Counted from the first letter of the stretch, positions 1-9,691 are shown. The stretch is 64,000 bases of DNA from Leptotrichia hongkongensis (GCF_007990635.1 NZ_AP019846.1:806001-870000), one strand, 5' to 3'. Notes: generated from the letters alone by a model not told the origin. Program-made: numbers and translations.

Positions 1-2
1 AA

Positions 3-116
3 ACAAAAAATGGTCCTAAAAACGTAGAAGTTATAGAAATAAATGATAAAGATTTAAAAAATGAAACTAACATAAAAAATAACAGTAGTGACACAGAAAC
101 AAATAAGAGACATTAA
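3..116 (+). CDS. C-terminal end of an unidentified protein (5' truncated by window edge)
   Basis: An open frame runs in from the window edge and stops at TAA 114-116, giving 37 residues rich in Asn, Lys, Thr and Ser and ending TETNKRH. It reads like a disordered hydrophilic tail. No family can be named from so short a piece. The frame is open from the first complete codon, and the next gene (mltG) follows in the same direction after about 190 bp, which supports a real gene end; chance openness in such AT-rich DNA cannot be excluded. Confidence 0.45.
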   Translation, partial: TKNGPKNVEVIEINDKDLKNETNIKNNSSDTETNKRH

Positions 117-303
117 TTATAATAAATAATTATCAAATTTTACTGTATACTATTTGACAAGCTTAAAATTTATACATTGTTTTAAAATCACACTTTAAAA
201 TTATTCCCGTAAAATATTTTACTTAAAATATAAGTTTTAAAAATATAAAAAATTTCAATTTAATTATATAACAGAATATAAAAACAAATATTTAGGAGAA
301 AAA

Positions 304-1254
304 ATGAAAAATACACTAAAAATTGTCTACACAATATTATTTTTAATATTGTTTATGTGCCTAACACTTTTTTATAATTTCTTTTTTGCTAAAAGAGAAT
401 ATAAAAATGTTAATATAAATATAAAAAAAAGAACAAATTTCGCACAGATATACAAAGATTTAAAGTTAAAATATGGAATTGTAGATAAAATATATTTAAA
501 GTTAAATGGTGGAAATATAAAATTAAAAGTAGGAACTTATAAATTTAATGGAAAATTCTCAAAATATGAAATTATAAAAAAAATTAAGAGCAGTGAAACT
601 AATGGAATTAGATTAACAATACCTGAAGGATTTACTTCAAAGCAAGTATTTGCAAGAATGGAAGCATTAGAACTGGGGAACAGAGAAGAAATAAACAAAG
701 TCCTTAGTGAAATGGATTTTCCATATCCGCATGAAAATAATAATTTTGAAGGATATTTTTATCCTGAAACTTATATTTTTTCTGAAAATGTTACAACCAA
801 ACAGGTTATCCAAACTATTTTAGGTGAATTTTTGAAAAAATTTCCACCTGAAAAATATCCTGATAAACAAAAGTTTTATGATAATTTAAAAATGGCTTCA
901 ATAGTGGAAGCGGAAGTACCTGATGCTGTAGATAAGCCAAAAGTTGCGGGAATATTTTTGAAAAGATTGGAAATTGGAATGAAATTGGAATCAGATGCAA
1001 CTTTGAAATATGAACTGGGAAGACAAGCATCAAGAAATGAATTAAAATCTCAAAATACACCGTATAATTCATATAAAGTCAAAGGGTTGCCGCCAACACC
1101 GATTGGAAATCCACCAATAGAAACTTTCAAGGCAGTTTTAAATGCAGAAAAGACAGATAATCTATTTTTCTTTACATATAAAGGAAAAACATATTATTCA
1201 AAAACACATGAGGAACATTTAAAAAAACGTCGTGAAAGCGGACAGTTAAAATAA
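304..1254 (+). CDS. mltG: Endolytic murein transglycosylase MltG (YceG family)
   Basis: Inner-membrane lytic transglycosylase that cuts nascent peptidoglycan strands and so limits glycan chain length. The 316-residue protein has one N-terminal membrane segment (about residues 7-28), a LysM-like region, and the YceG catalytic domain. The motif ASIVEAE holds the likely catalytic Glu202 and is followed by the family signature RLEIGMKLESDATLKYELG. The ATG has a good ribosome site (AGGAG at 294-298). It is followed in the same direction by tilS and ftsH with short gaps, so the three are probably co-transcribed. Confidence 0.93.
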   Translation: MKNTLKIVYTILFLILFMCLTLFYNFFFAKREYKNVNINIKKRTNFAQIYKDLKLKYGIVDKIYLKLNGGNIKLKVGTYKFNGKFSKYEIIKKIKSSETNGIRLTIPEGFTSKQVFARMEALELGNREEINKVLSEMDFPYPHENNNFEGYFYPETYIFSENVTTKQVIQTILGEFLKKFPPEKYPDKQKFYDNLKMASIVEAEVPDAVDKPKVAGIFLKRLEIGMKLESDATLKYELGRQASRNELKSQNTPYNSYKVKGLPPTPIGNPPIETFKAVLNAEKTDNLFFFTYKGKTYYSKTHEEHLKKRRESGQLK

Positions 1255-1284
1255 AATTGAAAATCAAGATTAGGAATAAAATTG

Positions 1285-2773
1285 ATGGAAAAAGTAAAAA
1301 AAATTGAAAAAAAAATATTAAAAAAATTAGAGGAAGCTATAAAGGAAGGGATGATATCTGAAAAAGACAAGATTCTTATTGCCTTTTCTGGAGGACCTGA
1401 TTCAGTTTTTCTTTATCATTTTCTTAATTTACTAAAAAATATAATTTCAATAGAGATTTCAATAGTTTATATTAATCATAACTTACGTCATGATGTTGAA
1501 AACGACTTGAAATTTATAAATGATTTTTCAAATTCCAATAATGTTAACTATTATATCGAAAGTGTTGATGTAAAAAAGTATGCAACAAAAAATAAAAAGT
1601 CAATAGAATTGGCAGCAAGGGAATTGAGATATGAGGCTATTGAGACTATTAGAAAAAAGATAGGATATAACAAGATTGCTACAGGCCATAACTTGGATGA
1701 TAATGTAGAGACCTTTATTTTCCGTCTTTTAAGGGGTACATCAGTAACAGGATTAAAAAGTATTCCGAAAATAAGAGAAAATATAGTAAGACCAATTTTA
1801 GATTTTGAAAAAAGTGAAATTTTATCTTTTTTAAAAAATAAAAATTACAAATACATAATTGATTATACTAATAATAAAAATGACTATACAAGAAACTTTA
1901 TCCGAAATAAAATTTTTCCTGATTTCGAAAATATTAACCCTAATTTTAGGCAAAAAATAGATTCTCTGATAAAAGAAATTAATGAAAAAGAAAATTGTAA
2001 ATTGACATTTTCTAATGTTTATGAGAAGACTATAAATCATAAAGATGAATTAATTCAACTTCTGAAGCAAAATAATGTAGAAATCTCAAGAGAAAAAATT
2101 AATCAGATTTACAAAAGTCTTTTTTTGGAAAATGGGAAATTACAAAATGAAGGTTCAAAAGAATTTTATTTAGGTAAAAATAAAGTTTTGCAAAATATAT
2201 ATGGGGAATTAAAAATTGTTAATACTTTAGATAATAACCTGTAACAAGCGATAAAAATAGTAAAATCTTTGATAAAATCAAAATTTTAAAGGGAAATCAA
2301 AGTATTGAATGGTATAATTACGAGATAATCTTATATGAAAATATTCAGGATTTTAAAACTTATTTTATAAACAAAAAAATATAAACTATACTTTTTATAA
2401 ATTTGATGATGAAAAAATAAAAGATAGAAAAATTATTGTCAGAAGTCGAAAAGATGGGGATAGAATTTTTCTAAAAAATTTGGGACATAAAAAAGTTAAA
2501 AAAATTCTTATTGATGAAAAGATTATGAAATGGGAGAGGGATTTTATTCCCATTGTAGAGATTGAAGATGTTCAAGTTTTGGAAAATTTAGAAACTGAAA
2601 TTAGTGAAATAGAAATTGATAAGAATAAAAAAATAAAAGAAATATTAGCAATTTCAGATATAAAGTTTTCAAAATTTTTGGAAAAAATCTCAAATAAAGA
2701 TATTGAAAATTTAGAAAATAGCAATAAAAGTAAACTATTAATAATAGGGAGGAAAAATGGCAGAAAGAGATAA
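1285..2773 (+). pseudogene. tilS: tRNA(Ile)-lysidine synthase TilS, read as three frames (two -1 frameshifts)
   Basis: TilS converts C34 of tRNA-Ile(CAU) to lysidine, which is essential for AUA decoding. The first frame (ATG 1285, ribosome site AGG at 1272-1274, stop 2242-2244) has the N-type ATP pyrophosphatase loop SGGPDS at residues 35-40 and the ATGHNLDDNVET motif. Homologous sequence continues in another frame from about 2238 to a stop at 2382-2384, then in a third frame from about 2384 to 2773. The third part carries the TilS C-terminal substrate-binding signature (RKDGDRIFLKNLGHKKVKK). Each junction is explained by one missing base: near the CC at 2238-2239 and in the A7 run at 2373-2379. 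The gene end overlaps ftsH by 17 bp. A sequencing error is more likely than loss of function. Confidence 0.85.
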
Positions 2774-5075
2774 AAACGATATTAGAAAACGACTGGAAGA
2801 ATTACGAAAAGATAATAATAGAAAAAATAATAGACAGGATAATGGAGATAAACCACCATTTTCAGGATTTCTTTTTTTTGTTTTTGTAGTACTGCTGGTA
2901 GTTTTTACAGCGATATTCCATCGTGATATACAAACTGCTTTTCAAAATAAAAAGGAAATTTCTTATACAGAATTTGTAGGTAAGACACAAAAAGGTGATT
3001 TTACTGAAATCAACGAAAAAGATGATAAGTTAATTGCACAAGTAAAGGAAGATGGCAAGGAAGTACTTTATTTTACAAAAAAAATAACAGATAGAGTTGG
3101 AAATGAGCCAATAATTATCAATGCAATTGCACAGAAACGTGTTAAGTTAAATTCATTGCAACCTTCTGGCGGGAACTTTTTCTTGCTGTTATTAGGTCAA
3201 TTTTTACCAATGATTATAATGATTGGGCTTATGGTATATCTTGCTAGAAAGATGGTTGGCGGATCTCAAGGTGGAGGACCTGGAAATATCTTTGGGTTTG
3301 GAAAATCAAGAGTAAATAAGATCGATAAAAAACCAGATGTAAAATTTGATGATGTTGCAGGAGTTGATGGAGCAAAAGAAGAGCTGAAAGAAGTTGTTGA
3401 CTTTCTTAAAAATCCTGAAAAATATACAAAGGCTGGAGCAAGAGTTCCAAAAGGAGTACTTTTGCTAGGTAGACCGGGAACAGGTAAAACATTACTTGCA
3501 AAAGCAGTGGCAGGAGAATCTGGAGCATCGTTCTTTAGTATTTCAGGTTCGGAATTTGTAGAAATGTTTGTTGGTGTTGGAGCATCACGTGTAAGGGATT
3601 TGTTTGAAAAAGCAAAAGAATCAAGTCCTTCAATCATATTTATAGATGAAATTGATGCCATTGGTAGAAGAAGAAGTGTTGGGAAAAATAGTGGAAGCAA
3701 TGACGAACGTGAACAAACGCTAAATCAATTGTTAGTTGAAATGGATGGATTTGAAACAGATACAAAAGTTATCGTGCTTGCGGCAACAAATAGAGAAGAT
3801 GTATTAGATCCTGCATTATTGCGTGCTGGACGTTTTGACAGACGTGTTACGGTTGATGCTCCTGATTTACAAGGGCGTGTTGCAATATTGAAAGTTCATT
3901 CAAGAAATAAAAAACTTGATAGCGATGTAAGACTTGAAGATATTGCTAAAATTACACCAGGATTTGTTGGAGCTGATTTAGCAAACTTATTAAATGAAGC
4001 GGCAATTTTAGCAGCAAGAAGAGCAAGTGACACGATAAAAATGACTGATTTAGATGAAGCTGTGGATAAAATTGGAATGGGACTTGGTCAAAAAGGTAAA
4101 ATTATTAAACCAGAAGAGAAAAAACTATTAGCTTACCATGAAGCTGGTCATGCTATTATGACTGAATTGACACCAGGAGCTGACCCTGTTCATAAAGTAA
4201 CAATAATTCCTAGGGGAGATGCTGGTGGATTTATGATGCCACTTCCTGAAGAAAAGTTAGTAACTACAAGCAGACAAATGCTAGCTGAGATAAAGGTGCT
4301 GTTTGGTGGGCGTGCAGCTGAGGAAATTGGACTTGATGATGTAAGTACAGGAGCTTATTCTGATATAAAACGTGCTACAAAGGTAGCAAGAGCTTATGTT
4401 GAAAGTGTTGGGATGAGTAAGAAATTAGGACCAATTAACTTTGAAAACTCAGATGATGAATATTCATTTGCTCCAAATAAAAGTGATGAAACAGTAAGGG
4501 AAATTGATCTTGAAATAAGAAAAATTTTAACAGAAGAGTATTTAAATACTTTAAACACTTTACAGGATAACTGGAGCAAACTAGAAGAAGTAGTAAAATT
4601 ATTACTGAAAAAAGAAACAATTACTGGAGATGAAGTTAGAAGAATTATCAAAGGAGAGACTTCAGAGCAAATTTTGAAAGCTTCTGAAAATATTGAAGAA
4701 GATAGTAATAACTTGAATATTGATGAAGAAAAAAAATCTGAAGAAGAAAATACAGAAAAGGTATCAGAAAAAAAATTGATAGAAAAAGTTGAAGAGTTAG
4801 AAGAAAAAATTAAAACTCAAAACTCATCTGAAGGAACAATAGAGAGTGCTGAAAAAACAGATGAAGTATCGGTTGATGAAAAACATAATTCTTCTGAAAG
4901 TGAACTGGAAAAAGTTACAGAAAATAAAGATAAAAAGGATAATGATGATAATCCAAATGATTCTTCAGAAAATAACGATAATGATTCTGATTTAGGAAAT
5001 GAAGATATAAATGAAAAATCTGAAAACAGTGAAAAGAAAAAAAGTAATTTTAAATTACCAAGTTTTATGGAATAA
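2757..5075 (+). CDS. ftsH: ATP-dependent zinc metalloprotease FtsH
   Basis: Membrane-anchored AAA+ protease that degrades unassembled and regulatory proteins. The 772 residues contain two membrane segments (about 36-54 and 140-162), the AAA module (Walker A GRPGTGKT at 238-245, Walker [15 protein letters not shown] region ending GRFDRRV) and the zinc site HEAGH at 461-465. Position 2 of the P-loop is Arg where most FtsH proteins have Pro. After about residue 640 comes a tail of some 130 residues, acidic and Lys/Ser/Asn rich, ending FKLPSFME, so the protein is longer than the usual 610-650. The ATG follows GGGAGG and overlaps the tilS end. Confidence 0.96.
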   Translation: MAERDKNDIRKRLEELRKDNNRKNNRQDNGDKPPFSGFLFFVFVVLLVVFTAIFHRDIQTAFQNKKEISYTEFVGKTQKGDFTEINEKDDKLIAQVKEDGKEVLYFTKKITDRVGNEPIIINAIAQKRVKLNSLQPSGGNFFLLLLGQFLPMIIMIGLMVYLARKMVGGSQGGGPGNIFGFGKSRVNKIDKKPDVKFDDVAGVDGAKEELKEVVDFLKNPEKYTKAGARVPKGVLLLGRPGTGKTLLAKAVAGESGASFFSISGSEFVEMFVGVGASRVRDLFEKAKESSPSIIFIDEIDAIGRRRSVGKNSGSNDEREQTLNQLLVEMDGFETDTKVIVLAATNREDVLDPALLRAGRFDRRVTVDAPDLQGRVAILKVHSRNKKLDSDVRLEDIAKITPGFVGADLANLLNEAAILAARRASDTIKMTDLDEAVDKIGMGLGQKGKIIKPEEKKLLAYHEAGHAIMTELTPGADPVHKVTIIPRGDAGGFMMPLPEEKLVTTSRQMLAEIKVLFGGRAAEEIGLDDVSTGAYSDIKRATKVARAYVESVGMSKKLGPINFENSDDEYSFAPNKSDETVREIDLEIRKILTEEYLNTLNTLQDNWSKLEEVVKLLLKKETITGDEVRRIIKGETSEQILKASENIEEDSNNLNIDEEKKSEEENTEKVSEKKLIEKVEELEEKIKTQNSSEGTIESAEKTDEVSVDEKHNSSESELEKVTENKDKKDNDDNPNDSSENNDNDSDLGNEDINEKSENSEKKKSNFKLPSFME

Positions 5076-5100
5076 AATATAAAAATTAATTTGTATATTT

Positions 5101-5150
5101 AAATAGAAAGTTGACATTAATTTTAAATTTTTGTTATCTTTCTATTTTTT
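5101..5150 (+). terminator. Intrinsic terminator after ftsH
   Basis: A 10-bp inverted repeat (AAATAGAAAG at 5101-5110 with CTTTCTATTT at 5138-5147) is followed by a T run. It sits 26 bp after the ftsH stop and before a new promoter at 5215, so it fits the end of the mltG-tilS-ftsH transcript. Confidence 0.7.
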
Positions 5151-5214
5151 TTAATCTAATAAACAGTTAATTCATTACCATAAAAATAAGCATAAATATA
5201 ATTTAAAAAATATA

Positions 5215-5243
5215 TTGACTTTTTTAAAAAGGTGTTGTATAAT
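5215..5243 (+). promoter_or_regulatory. Sigma-70-type promoter for the lipoprotein gene at 5309
   Basis: TTGACT (5215-5220) and a perfect TATAAT (5238-5243) are separated by 17 bp, about 65 bp before the start codon. Confidence 0.75.
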
Positions 5244-5308
5244 TATGTTGTAAAATAAAAGAGAAAATCAATTACCGTAAAAATTTAAGAGTTGAAAGGG
5301 ATAATTGT

Positions 5309-5557
5309 ATGAAAAGTAAAATTAAAATCGGAATTATGATTTTTGTGATGATGTTTAGCGTTAACAGTTGTACATTAATTTATAATGCAGCAGCACTAGG
5401 ATTCGCTGGAATAGCTGGAGCAGCTGCGTGGGCAGATAAAAAAAGTGGAAAAACCAAAACATATAAAGGAACAAAGAGAGTATGTACTGCATATTCTGAC
5501 AGTTATGGCGGAGTTAGACAATGTCTTAACTGGTCAAATGAACCAGTTTATGAATAA
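5309..5557 (+). CDS. Small predicted lipoprotein
   Basis: An 82-residue protein with a hydrophobic signal sequence and a lipobox ending SVNSC (Cys21), so it is probably lipid-anchored after cleavage. The mature part starts with an Ala/Gly-rich hydrophobic stretch (AALGFAGIAGAAAWA) that could be a glycine-zipper-like segment, followed by a short basic, Tyr-rich, Cys-containing tail. I do not recognise the family. It has its own promoter at 5215-5243 and opens a series of exported-protein genes reaching to 10.9 kb. Confidence 0.75.
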   Translation: MKSKIKIGIMIFVMMFSVNSCTLIYNAAALGFAGIAGAAAWADKKSGKTKTYKGTKRVCTAYSDSYGGVRQCLNWSNEPVYE

Positions 5558-5666
5558 ACAGAAGTTACATGTGTATCTTTCTTTTGATAAATTGTATGGT
5601 ATACTATAATGTAGAGAATAAAAATTGTAAGATAAAAATTAAAAATATTAAATGGAGGAGATTTAT

Positions 5667-6185
5667 ATGAAAAAGATAATATTAACAATAATAGTATTAA
5701 TCGCTGGAATTATTGGATGTTCAAAATCTTCAGAAAATAAATCATTTGAGAAAAAAATTGATGATAAACAGACAGTTTCCAATATTTCTGAAAATAATGT
5801 ACAAAATCAGAATAGCAATAAGAACTATGAAATAAGCCTAAAAAAAAGAATAGAGGATATTCAAAAAGAGGTTCAGCCAGGACTAGATAGCGGTGTAACA
5901 GCAGATATGAATAATGCGGTTTCAAAACAGGAAGAACTTTTGGAAGCAGAAATGAAAAAAGTTTATGGATTGCTTGAAGCAAAATTATCTGATAGTGAAA
6001 AGGCAAAATTGAAAAAAGAGCAGGAAGATTGGAAGAAAGAAGTAGAAAAGAATGCCGATGAAGCTACCAAAGAAGTAGAAGGTGGAACAATATCAGGGGT
6101 TATGGGAGGAAACGCTTGGGTAACTAAAACAGAGGAAAGAGCTTTGGAACTTGCAAAAAGGTATGATTTATTAAATAATAAATAA
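5667..6185 (+). CDS. Lipoprotein with LprI-like (DUF1311) domain
   Basis: A 172-residue lipoprotein: signal peptide with lipobox IIGC (Cys about 18), a hydrophilic linker, then an LprI/DUF1311-type helical domain (GLDSGVTADMNNAVSKQEELLEAEMKKVYGLL ... LKKEQEDWKKE). Members of that family in other bacteria include inhibitors of lysozyme, but I infer no activity here. I prefer ATG 5667 to the upstream ATG 5652 because the ribosome site TGGAGGAG (5653-5660) is then well spaced and the signal peptide starts at MKK. It resembles the two proteins at 8807 and 9272, especially the ALELAKRYD(R/L)LN ending. Confidence 0.82.
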   Translation: MKKIILTIIVLIAGIIGCSKSSENKSFEKKIDDKQTVSNISENNVQNQNSNKNYEISLKKRIEDIQKEVQPGLDSGVTADMNNAVSKQEELLEAEMKKVYGLLEAKLSDSEKAKLKKEQEDWKKEVEKNADEATKEVEGGTISGVMGGNAWVTKTEERALELAKRYDLLNNK

Positions 6186-6225
6186 TATTTATAGATTAAA
6201 AAATAACGAAGGAGAGATATTATCT

Positions 6226-7434
6226 ATGAAAAGCAAAATTTTTAAAATATTTCTAATTATGATTTTAGTAGCAAATGTAAGTTATGCAGGAAATAATCCA
6301 AAAATAGATAAAGCAACATTTCAGGAAATAACTGCTACATATTCAAAAGATAAGAATGGAGTTTATGTTTGGGAAAATACAGGATGGAAAAAATTAGAAG
6401 AGCTAGATCCAATTACTTTTCAAATTATAAATGTTAGCGGAAGTGTACATCAATATCTAAAAGATAAAAATGGAATTTACAGTATCATTTACAGTATGGA
6501 TGGAGATAGCGATAATTTGGTACTGGAAAAATTACCATATGATAGTCAAACTTTTGAAGTGATAAACAAATTATATACGAGAGATAAAAATAATATTTAT
6601 TACTCAGGTAGAAAAATAATAGGAGCAGATTTATCTACATTCCAAATAGGAAGTGACGGTTTTTCAAAAGATAAAAATAATATTTATTTGGAAGGTAAGA
6701 GGATATTGGGTATTGATAAAGATACTGTTAAGATAATAGAACTTCCTTATATAGAGGATAAAAATAATGTTTATTATAGAAATAAAAAAATAGAAGGAGC
6801 AGATAAAAACACATTTGAATTAACATATGATTTTAAATCTGTAGTAAATAATTATTATTCAAAAGATAAAAACAATGTCTATTATGAAAACAAGAAATTA
6901 AAAGGTATAGATGTAAAAACATTTAAGAAAGTAAGCAGATTAGTTGACAATTTTCTTATAGAAGATAAAAATGGATTTTACATTGTTGAGGAAGATGGAA
7001 GTGTAGCTCCAATAGATAGTAAGGAAGTGGATATTGAAAATCTTTCACAGTTAGCAGTCAAAACTAATTTGTATCATGATAAGGACAGTATGTATTTTGT
7101 AAAAAATCATAAACTTGTAAAAATAAAAGACGCTCCTAAAGTTGATCCGTATAATTTATCGACATATAATGACAAGTATATAAATAAGTATGATGTAGTT
7201 TATTACTTAGACACAGATGAAGGTGCATTTAAAAAACTTGAAAAAGCAGAAAGCCATGAGTTTCGTGCATATGGCGATACAGAATATGCAAAAGGAAGAA
7301 GAAATGTCTATTTTAAAGGTAAAGTTCTGACAGGTGCTGATTATGAAAGTTTTGATATGAAATATAATCATGAAAAAGGTGTATATGAAATAAAAGATAA
7401 AAATAAAATTTATGAAACAGTAAAAGCAGACTAG
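6226..7434 (+). CDS. Secreted DKNYY-repeat protein
   Basis: A 402-residue exported protein: signal peptide (about 1-21, ending SYAG), then about ten degenerate repeats of the DKNYY type, each with a core like KDKNNVYYxxKKIxGADxxTF (clearest around residues 110-225). These repeats are known from uncharacterised surface or periplasmic proteins of many bacteria; function unknown. The ATG has a good ribosome site (AAGGAGAG). It lies 40 bp after an LprI-like lipoprotein gene and may be co-transcribed with it. Confidence 0.85.
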   Translation: MKSKIFKIFLIMILVANVSYAGNNPKIDKATFQEITATYSKDKNGVYVWENTGWKKLEELDPITFQIINVSGSVHQYLKDKNGIYSIIYSMDGDSDNLVLEKLPYDSQTFEVINKLYTRDKNNIYYSGRKIIGADLSTFQIGSDGFSKDKNNIYLEGKRILGIDKDTVKIIELPYIEDKNNVYYRNKKIEGADKNTFELTYDFKSVVNNYYSKDKNNVYYENKKLKGIDVKTFKKVSRLVDNFLIEDKNGFYIVEEDGSVAPIDSKEVDIENLSQLAVKTNLYHDKDSMYFVKNHKLVKIKDAPKVDPYNLSTYNDKYINKYDVVYYLDTDEGAFKKLEKAESHEFRAYGDTEYAKGRRNVYFKGKVLTGADYESFDMKYNHEKGVYEIKDKNKIYETVKAD

Positions 7435-7528
7435 AAAAAATAAGAAGTAAAAGAAAAACTCTCATTTTTCTTTAATAAAATTATGATATATTGTTAGTAG
7501 AAAAAATAAAAAATTGGAGGAAATAAAA

Positions 7529-8005
7529 ATGAAAAAAATTATTATGGCATTATTGTTATTAATAGGGGTTATTGGGTTTTCAGAAGAAGAATTTAGTTAC
7601 AAAGGCTATGATTTACCTTTTACAAGTGATGGAAAATTGCATGAGGAAATATTACTGAAAAGAGAGATAACTGCTGATGATACTTCGATAGAAATTAAGA
7701 AATTAAAAAATGGGAAGTATCAATTCTGGAATTACGCTTCTGATACTGGAGATGAAAATGAACCACCACTAATTTCAGATGCAGTTAAGGAAAAAAATGT
7801 TCTTTGTGATGAATATATCTGTGTTGGATACGATACAAAATTAAAAGAACCAGTAATTTTGAATAGAAAAACGAAAAGAATAATCAGTATTGTACGTGAT
7901 GAAAACTACGATAAAGTTGATGATCCTGAAACTTTGAGAAGATTCCCTGAGGATAATCCTGAAATGTATAAATTATATCGTGATTATTATAAATTATACA
8001 AATAA
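7529..8005 (+). CDS. Secreted protein of unknown function
   Basis: A 158-residue protein with a clear signal peptide (MKKIIMALLLLIGVIGFS) and a hydrophilic mature part containing two Cys close together (VLCDEYICVGYD), which might form a disulfide outside the cytoplasm. The ATG at 7529 is chosen over the in-frame ATG 7514 because TTGGAGG (7514-7520) is the natural ribosome site. No family recognised. It belongs to the exported-protein cluster at 5.3-10.9 kb. Confidence 0.75.
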   Translation: MKKIIMALLLLIGVIGFSEEEFSYKGYDLPFTSDGKLHEEILLKREITADDTSIEIKKLKNGKYQFWNYASDTGDENEPPLISDAVKEKNVLCDEYICVGYDTKLKEPVILNRKTKRIISIVRDENYDKVDDPETLRRFPEDNPEMYKLYRDYYKLYK

Positions 8006-8069
8006 ATTGTGATTAAAAAATGAAAAATTATTAAATGATAAATTTAAATAGAAAGAGCAGGTAATAATT

Positions 8070-8714
8070 ATGAAAAAAATATTATTTTTAATTATGGCGT
8101 TAGCTGCAATACCAGCATTTGCAGTAAAGGTTACTACAGATGGAAAACATAATTTGGAGAAGGCGGCAGGAAAATATCAAGGTATTGAAATATTTAAAAA
8201 AAATGAAAAATGGTACATAACAAAAATACATGACGGATTTGACGCAACAGAAACAGTTCCTATAGTAATTGAAAAAAATGGAAAATTTTCAGCAAATTAC
8301 AAAAAACATGAAAAAGAAACTTATGCTTATGATACAAAAATGAAAACTTTAGTAACCCTTGCTAAAAATGATACAGATCAGATACTTTTTATTGAACTGC
8401 CTGAAAAAACAAAAGCAACAGTAGATACAAACTTTAATATGAATAAAGTGAAGGGATACTGGTGTGATCAATTATTTGAAATTGTTCAGAAAAATGGAAA
8501 GTGGTATTTACATGGTGAGGATGACGACGGATGGGACGAACTTATAACTGTAGCAAAAAATGGATTTACCGTTGAATATGGAACTAAAGATACTGAAGAT
8601 GACAGAAGATTTACTTTTGATACAAAACTTCAAACAATGGTTGAAATTGATAAGGACGGGAATATAATTCTTCCATATATATTAAAAGATTATTGTCCAA
8701 CAGGATATAATTAA
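8070..8714 (+). CDS. Secreted protein of unknown function with two internal similar halves
   Basis: A 214-residue exported protein with signal peptide MKKILFLIMALAAIPAFA. The mature part seems to hold two related segments: KYQGIEIFKKNEKWYITKIHDGFD ... YAYDTKMKTLVTL and GYWCDQLFEIVQKNGKWYLHGEDDDGWD ... FTFDTKLQTMVEI. Each ends in a (Y/F)xxDTKxxTxV motif, suggesting a duplicated small beta domain. A similar YDTKLKEPVIL string occurs in the preceding protein (7529-8005), so the two may be related. Function unknown. The ribosome site is moderate. Confidence 0.75.
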   Translation: MKKILFLIMALAAIPAFAVKVTTDGKHNLEKAAGKYQGIEIFKKNEKWYITKIHDGFDATETVPIVIEKNGKFSANYKKHEKETYAYDTKMKTLVTLAKNDTDQILFIELPEKTKATVDTNFNMNKVKGYWCDQLFEIVQKNGKWYLHGEDDDGWDELITVAKNGFTVEYGTKDTEDDRRFTFDTKLQTMVEIDKDGNIILPYILKDYCPTGYN

Positions 8715-8739
8715 TATCTGAATTTTATTTAAAATTAAG

Positions 8740-8768
8740 TTGACTAAAAAAAGAGTTTATGATTTAAT
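8740..8768 (+). promoter_or_regulatory. Promoter for the LprI-like gene at 8807
   Basis: TTGACT (8740-8745), 17-bp spacer, TTTAAT (8763-8768), about 40 bp before the start codon. Confidence 0.55.
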
Positions 8769-8806
8769 ACAAAATATAAAAAAATAAAAATAGGAGTTGA
8801 TAAAAA

Positions 8807-9238
8807 ATGAGAAAATTACTAATAGCAGGATTATTACTTGTAGGAGCAGTTGCATTTGCTGGAAATTATGAAAATGAAATGACAGAAAGAATGAAAGCTG
8901 CAGAAGAAAAAGCACAAGCTGGATGGGATAGCGGAGTAAGAGCTGATATGGTTAATGCTTCAGTAGATTTAGATGATGCATGGGAAAAAGAAGTGAATAA
9001 AGTGTATGATTTAATTTTGAAAAAATTACCAGCAAAAGAAAAAACAAAATTTAAAGCTGAGCAGCAAAAATGGATAAAAGATAGAGAAACAAAAACAACT
9101 AAGGCTTATAATAACTATGTTGCCGAACATGGAGAAAGAATGGCGGGAGAATTGTCGGCTAATAATAGACTAGATATAACAAAAAATAGAGCTTTGGAAC
9201 TGGCTAAAAAATACGATAGATTAAATAAAAGTAAATAA
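8807..9238 (+). CDS. Secreted LprI-like (DUF1311) protein, first of a tandem pair
   Basis: A 143-residue exported protein: signal peptide MRKLLIAGLLLVGAVAFAG without a lipobox Cys, then an LprI-like helical domain (KAQAGWDSGVRADMVNASVDLDDAWEKEVNKVYDLILKKL ... AEQQKWIKDRE) and the ending ALELAKKYDRLNKSK. It is a close paralogue of the next gene (9272-9691): the block NKVYDLILKKLPAKE is identical, as is VGAVAFAG in the signal peptide. This points to a recent tandem duplication. Likely periplasmic or released; activity not inferable. Confidence 0.82.
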   Translation: MRKLLIAGLLLVGAVAFAGNYENEMTERMKAAEEKAQAGWDSGVRADMVNASVDLDDAWEKEVNKVYDLILKKLPAKEKTKFKAEQQKWIKDRETKTTKAYNNYVAEHGERMAGELSANNRLDITKNRALELAKKYDRLNKSK

Positions 9239-9271
9239 AATATAACATTTATATTTTAGGAGGAGAAATTT

Positions 9272-9691
9272 ATGAAAAAAATATTATTAATAGCAGGAAT
9301 GTTGCTTGTAGGAGCAGTTGCGTTTGCTGGAAAATATGAAGATGGGTTAAAGGAACGTATGAAAGTTGCGGAAGAAAAACTTGAATCAAAATTTGAAGGA
9401 ACGACAGCAGATATGTTGAATGCCAGCTCTGAATTAACAGATGAATGGGAAAAAGAAATGAACAAAGTGTATGATTTAATTTTGAAAAAATTACCAGCAA
9501 AAGAACAGTCAAAATTTAAGGCTGAACAGGCAAAATGGCTAAATGACAGGAAAGCGGCTATAAAAAAAGCACTGAATGATGAAGAGGATGGACCTAAAAT
9601 GGCTGTGTTTGGAGCAGCTGGAACTGGACTTTCTATGACAGAAGAAAGAGCTTTGAAGCTTGCAAAAAGATATGACAATCTTTCTAAATAG
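9272..9691 (+). CDS. Secreted LprI-like (DUF1311) protein, second of a tandem pair
   Basis: A 139-residue paralogue of the preceding protein, 33 bp downstream, with its own strong ribosome site (AGGAGGAG). It has a signal peptide (MKKILLIAGMLLVGAVAFAG) and an LprI-like domain containing MNKVYDLILKKLPAKEQSKFKAEQAKW; it ends ALKLAKRYDNLSK. It differs from its neighbour mainly in a Gly/Ala-rich insert (MAVFGAAGTGLS). Probably periplasmic; function unknown. Confidence 0.82.
   Translation: MKKILLIAGMLLVGAVAFAGKYEDGLKERMKVAEEKLESKFEGTTADMLNASSELTDEWEKEMNKVYDLILKKLPAKEQSKFKAEQAKWLNDRKAAIKKALNDEEDGPKMAVFGAAGTGLSMTEERALKLAKRYDNLSK

Noticed and set aside
3266-3700. A 144-codon open frame antisense to ftsH
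   Set aside because: It lies wholly inside the conserved AAA domain of ftsH, has no ribosome site, and its composition follows from the opposite strand's codons.
9256-9678. A 140-codon open frame antisense to the second LprI-like gene
   Set aside because: It mirrors a gene with a signal peptide, strong ribosome site and paralogue; no independent coding evidence.
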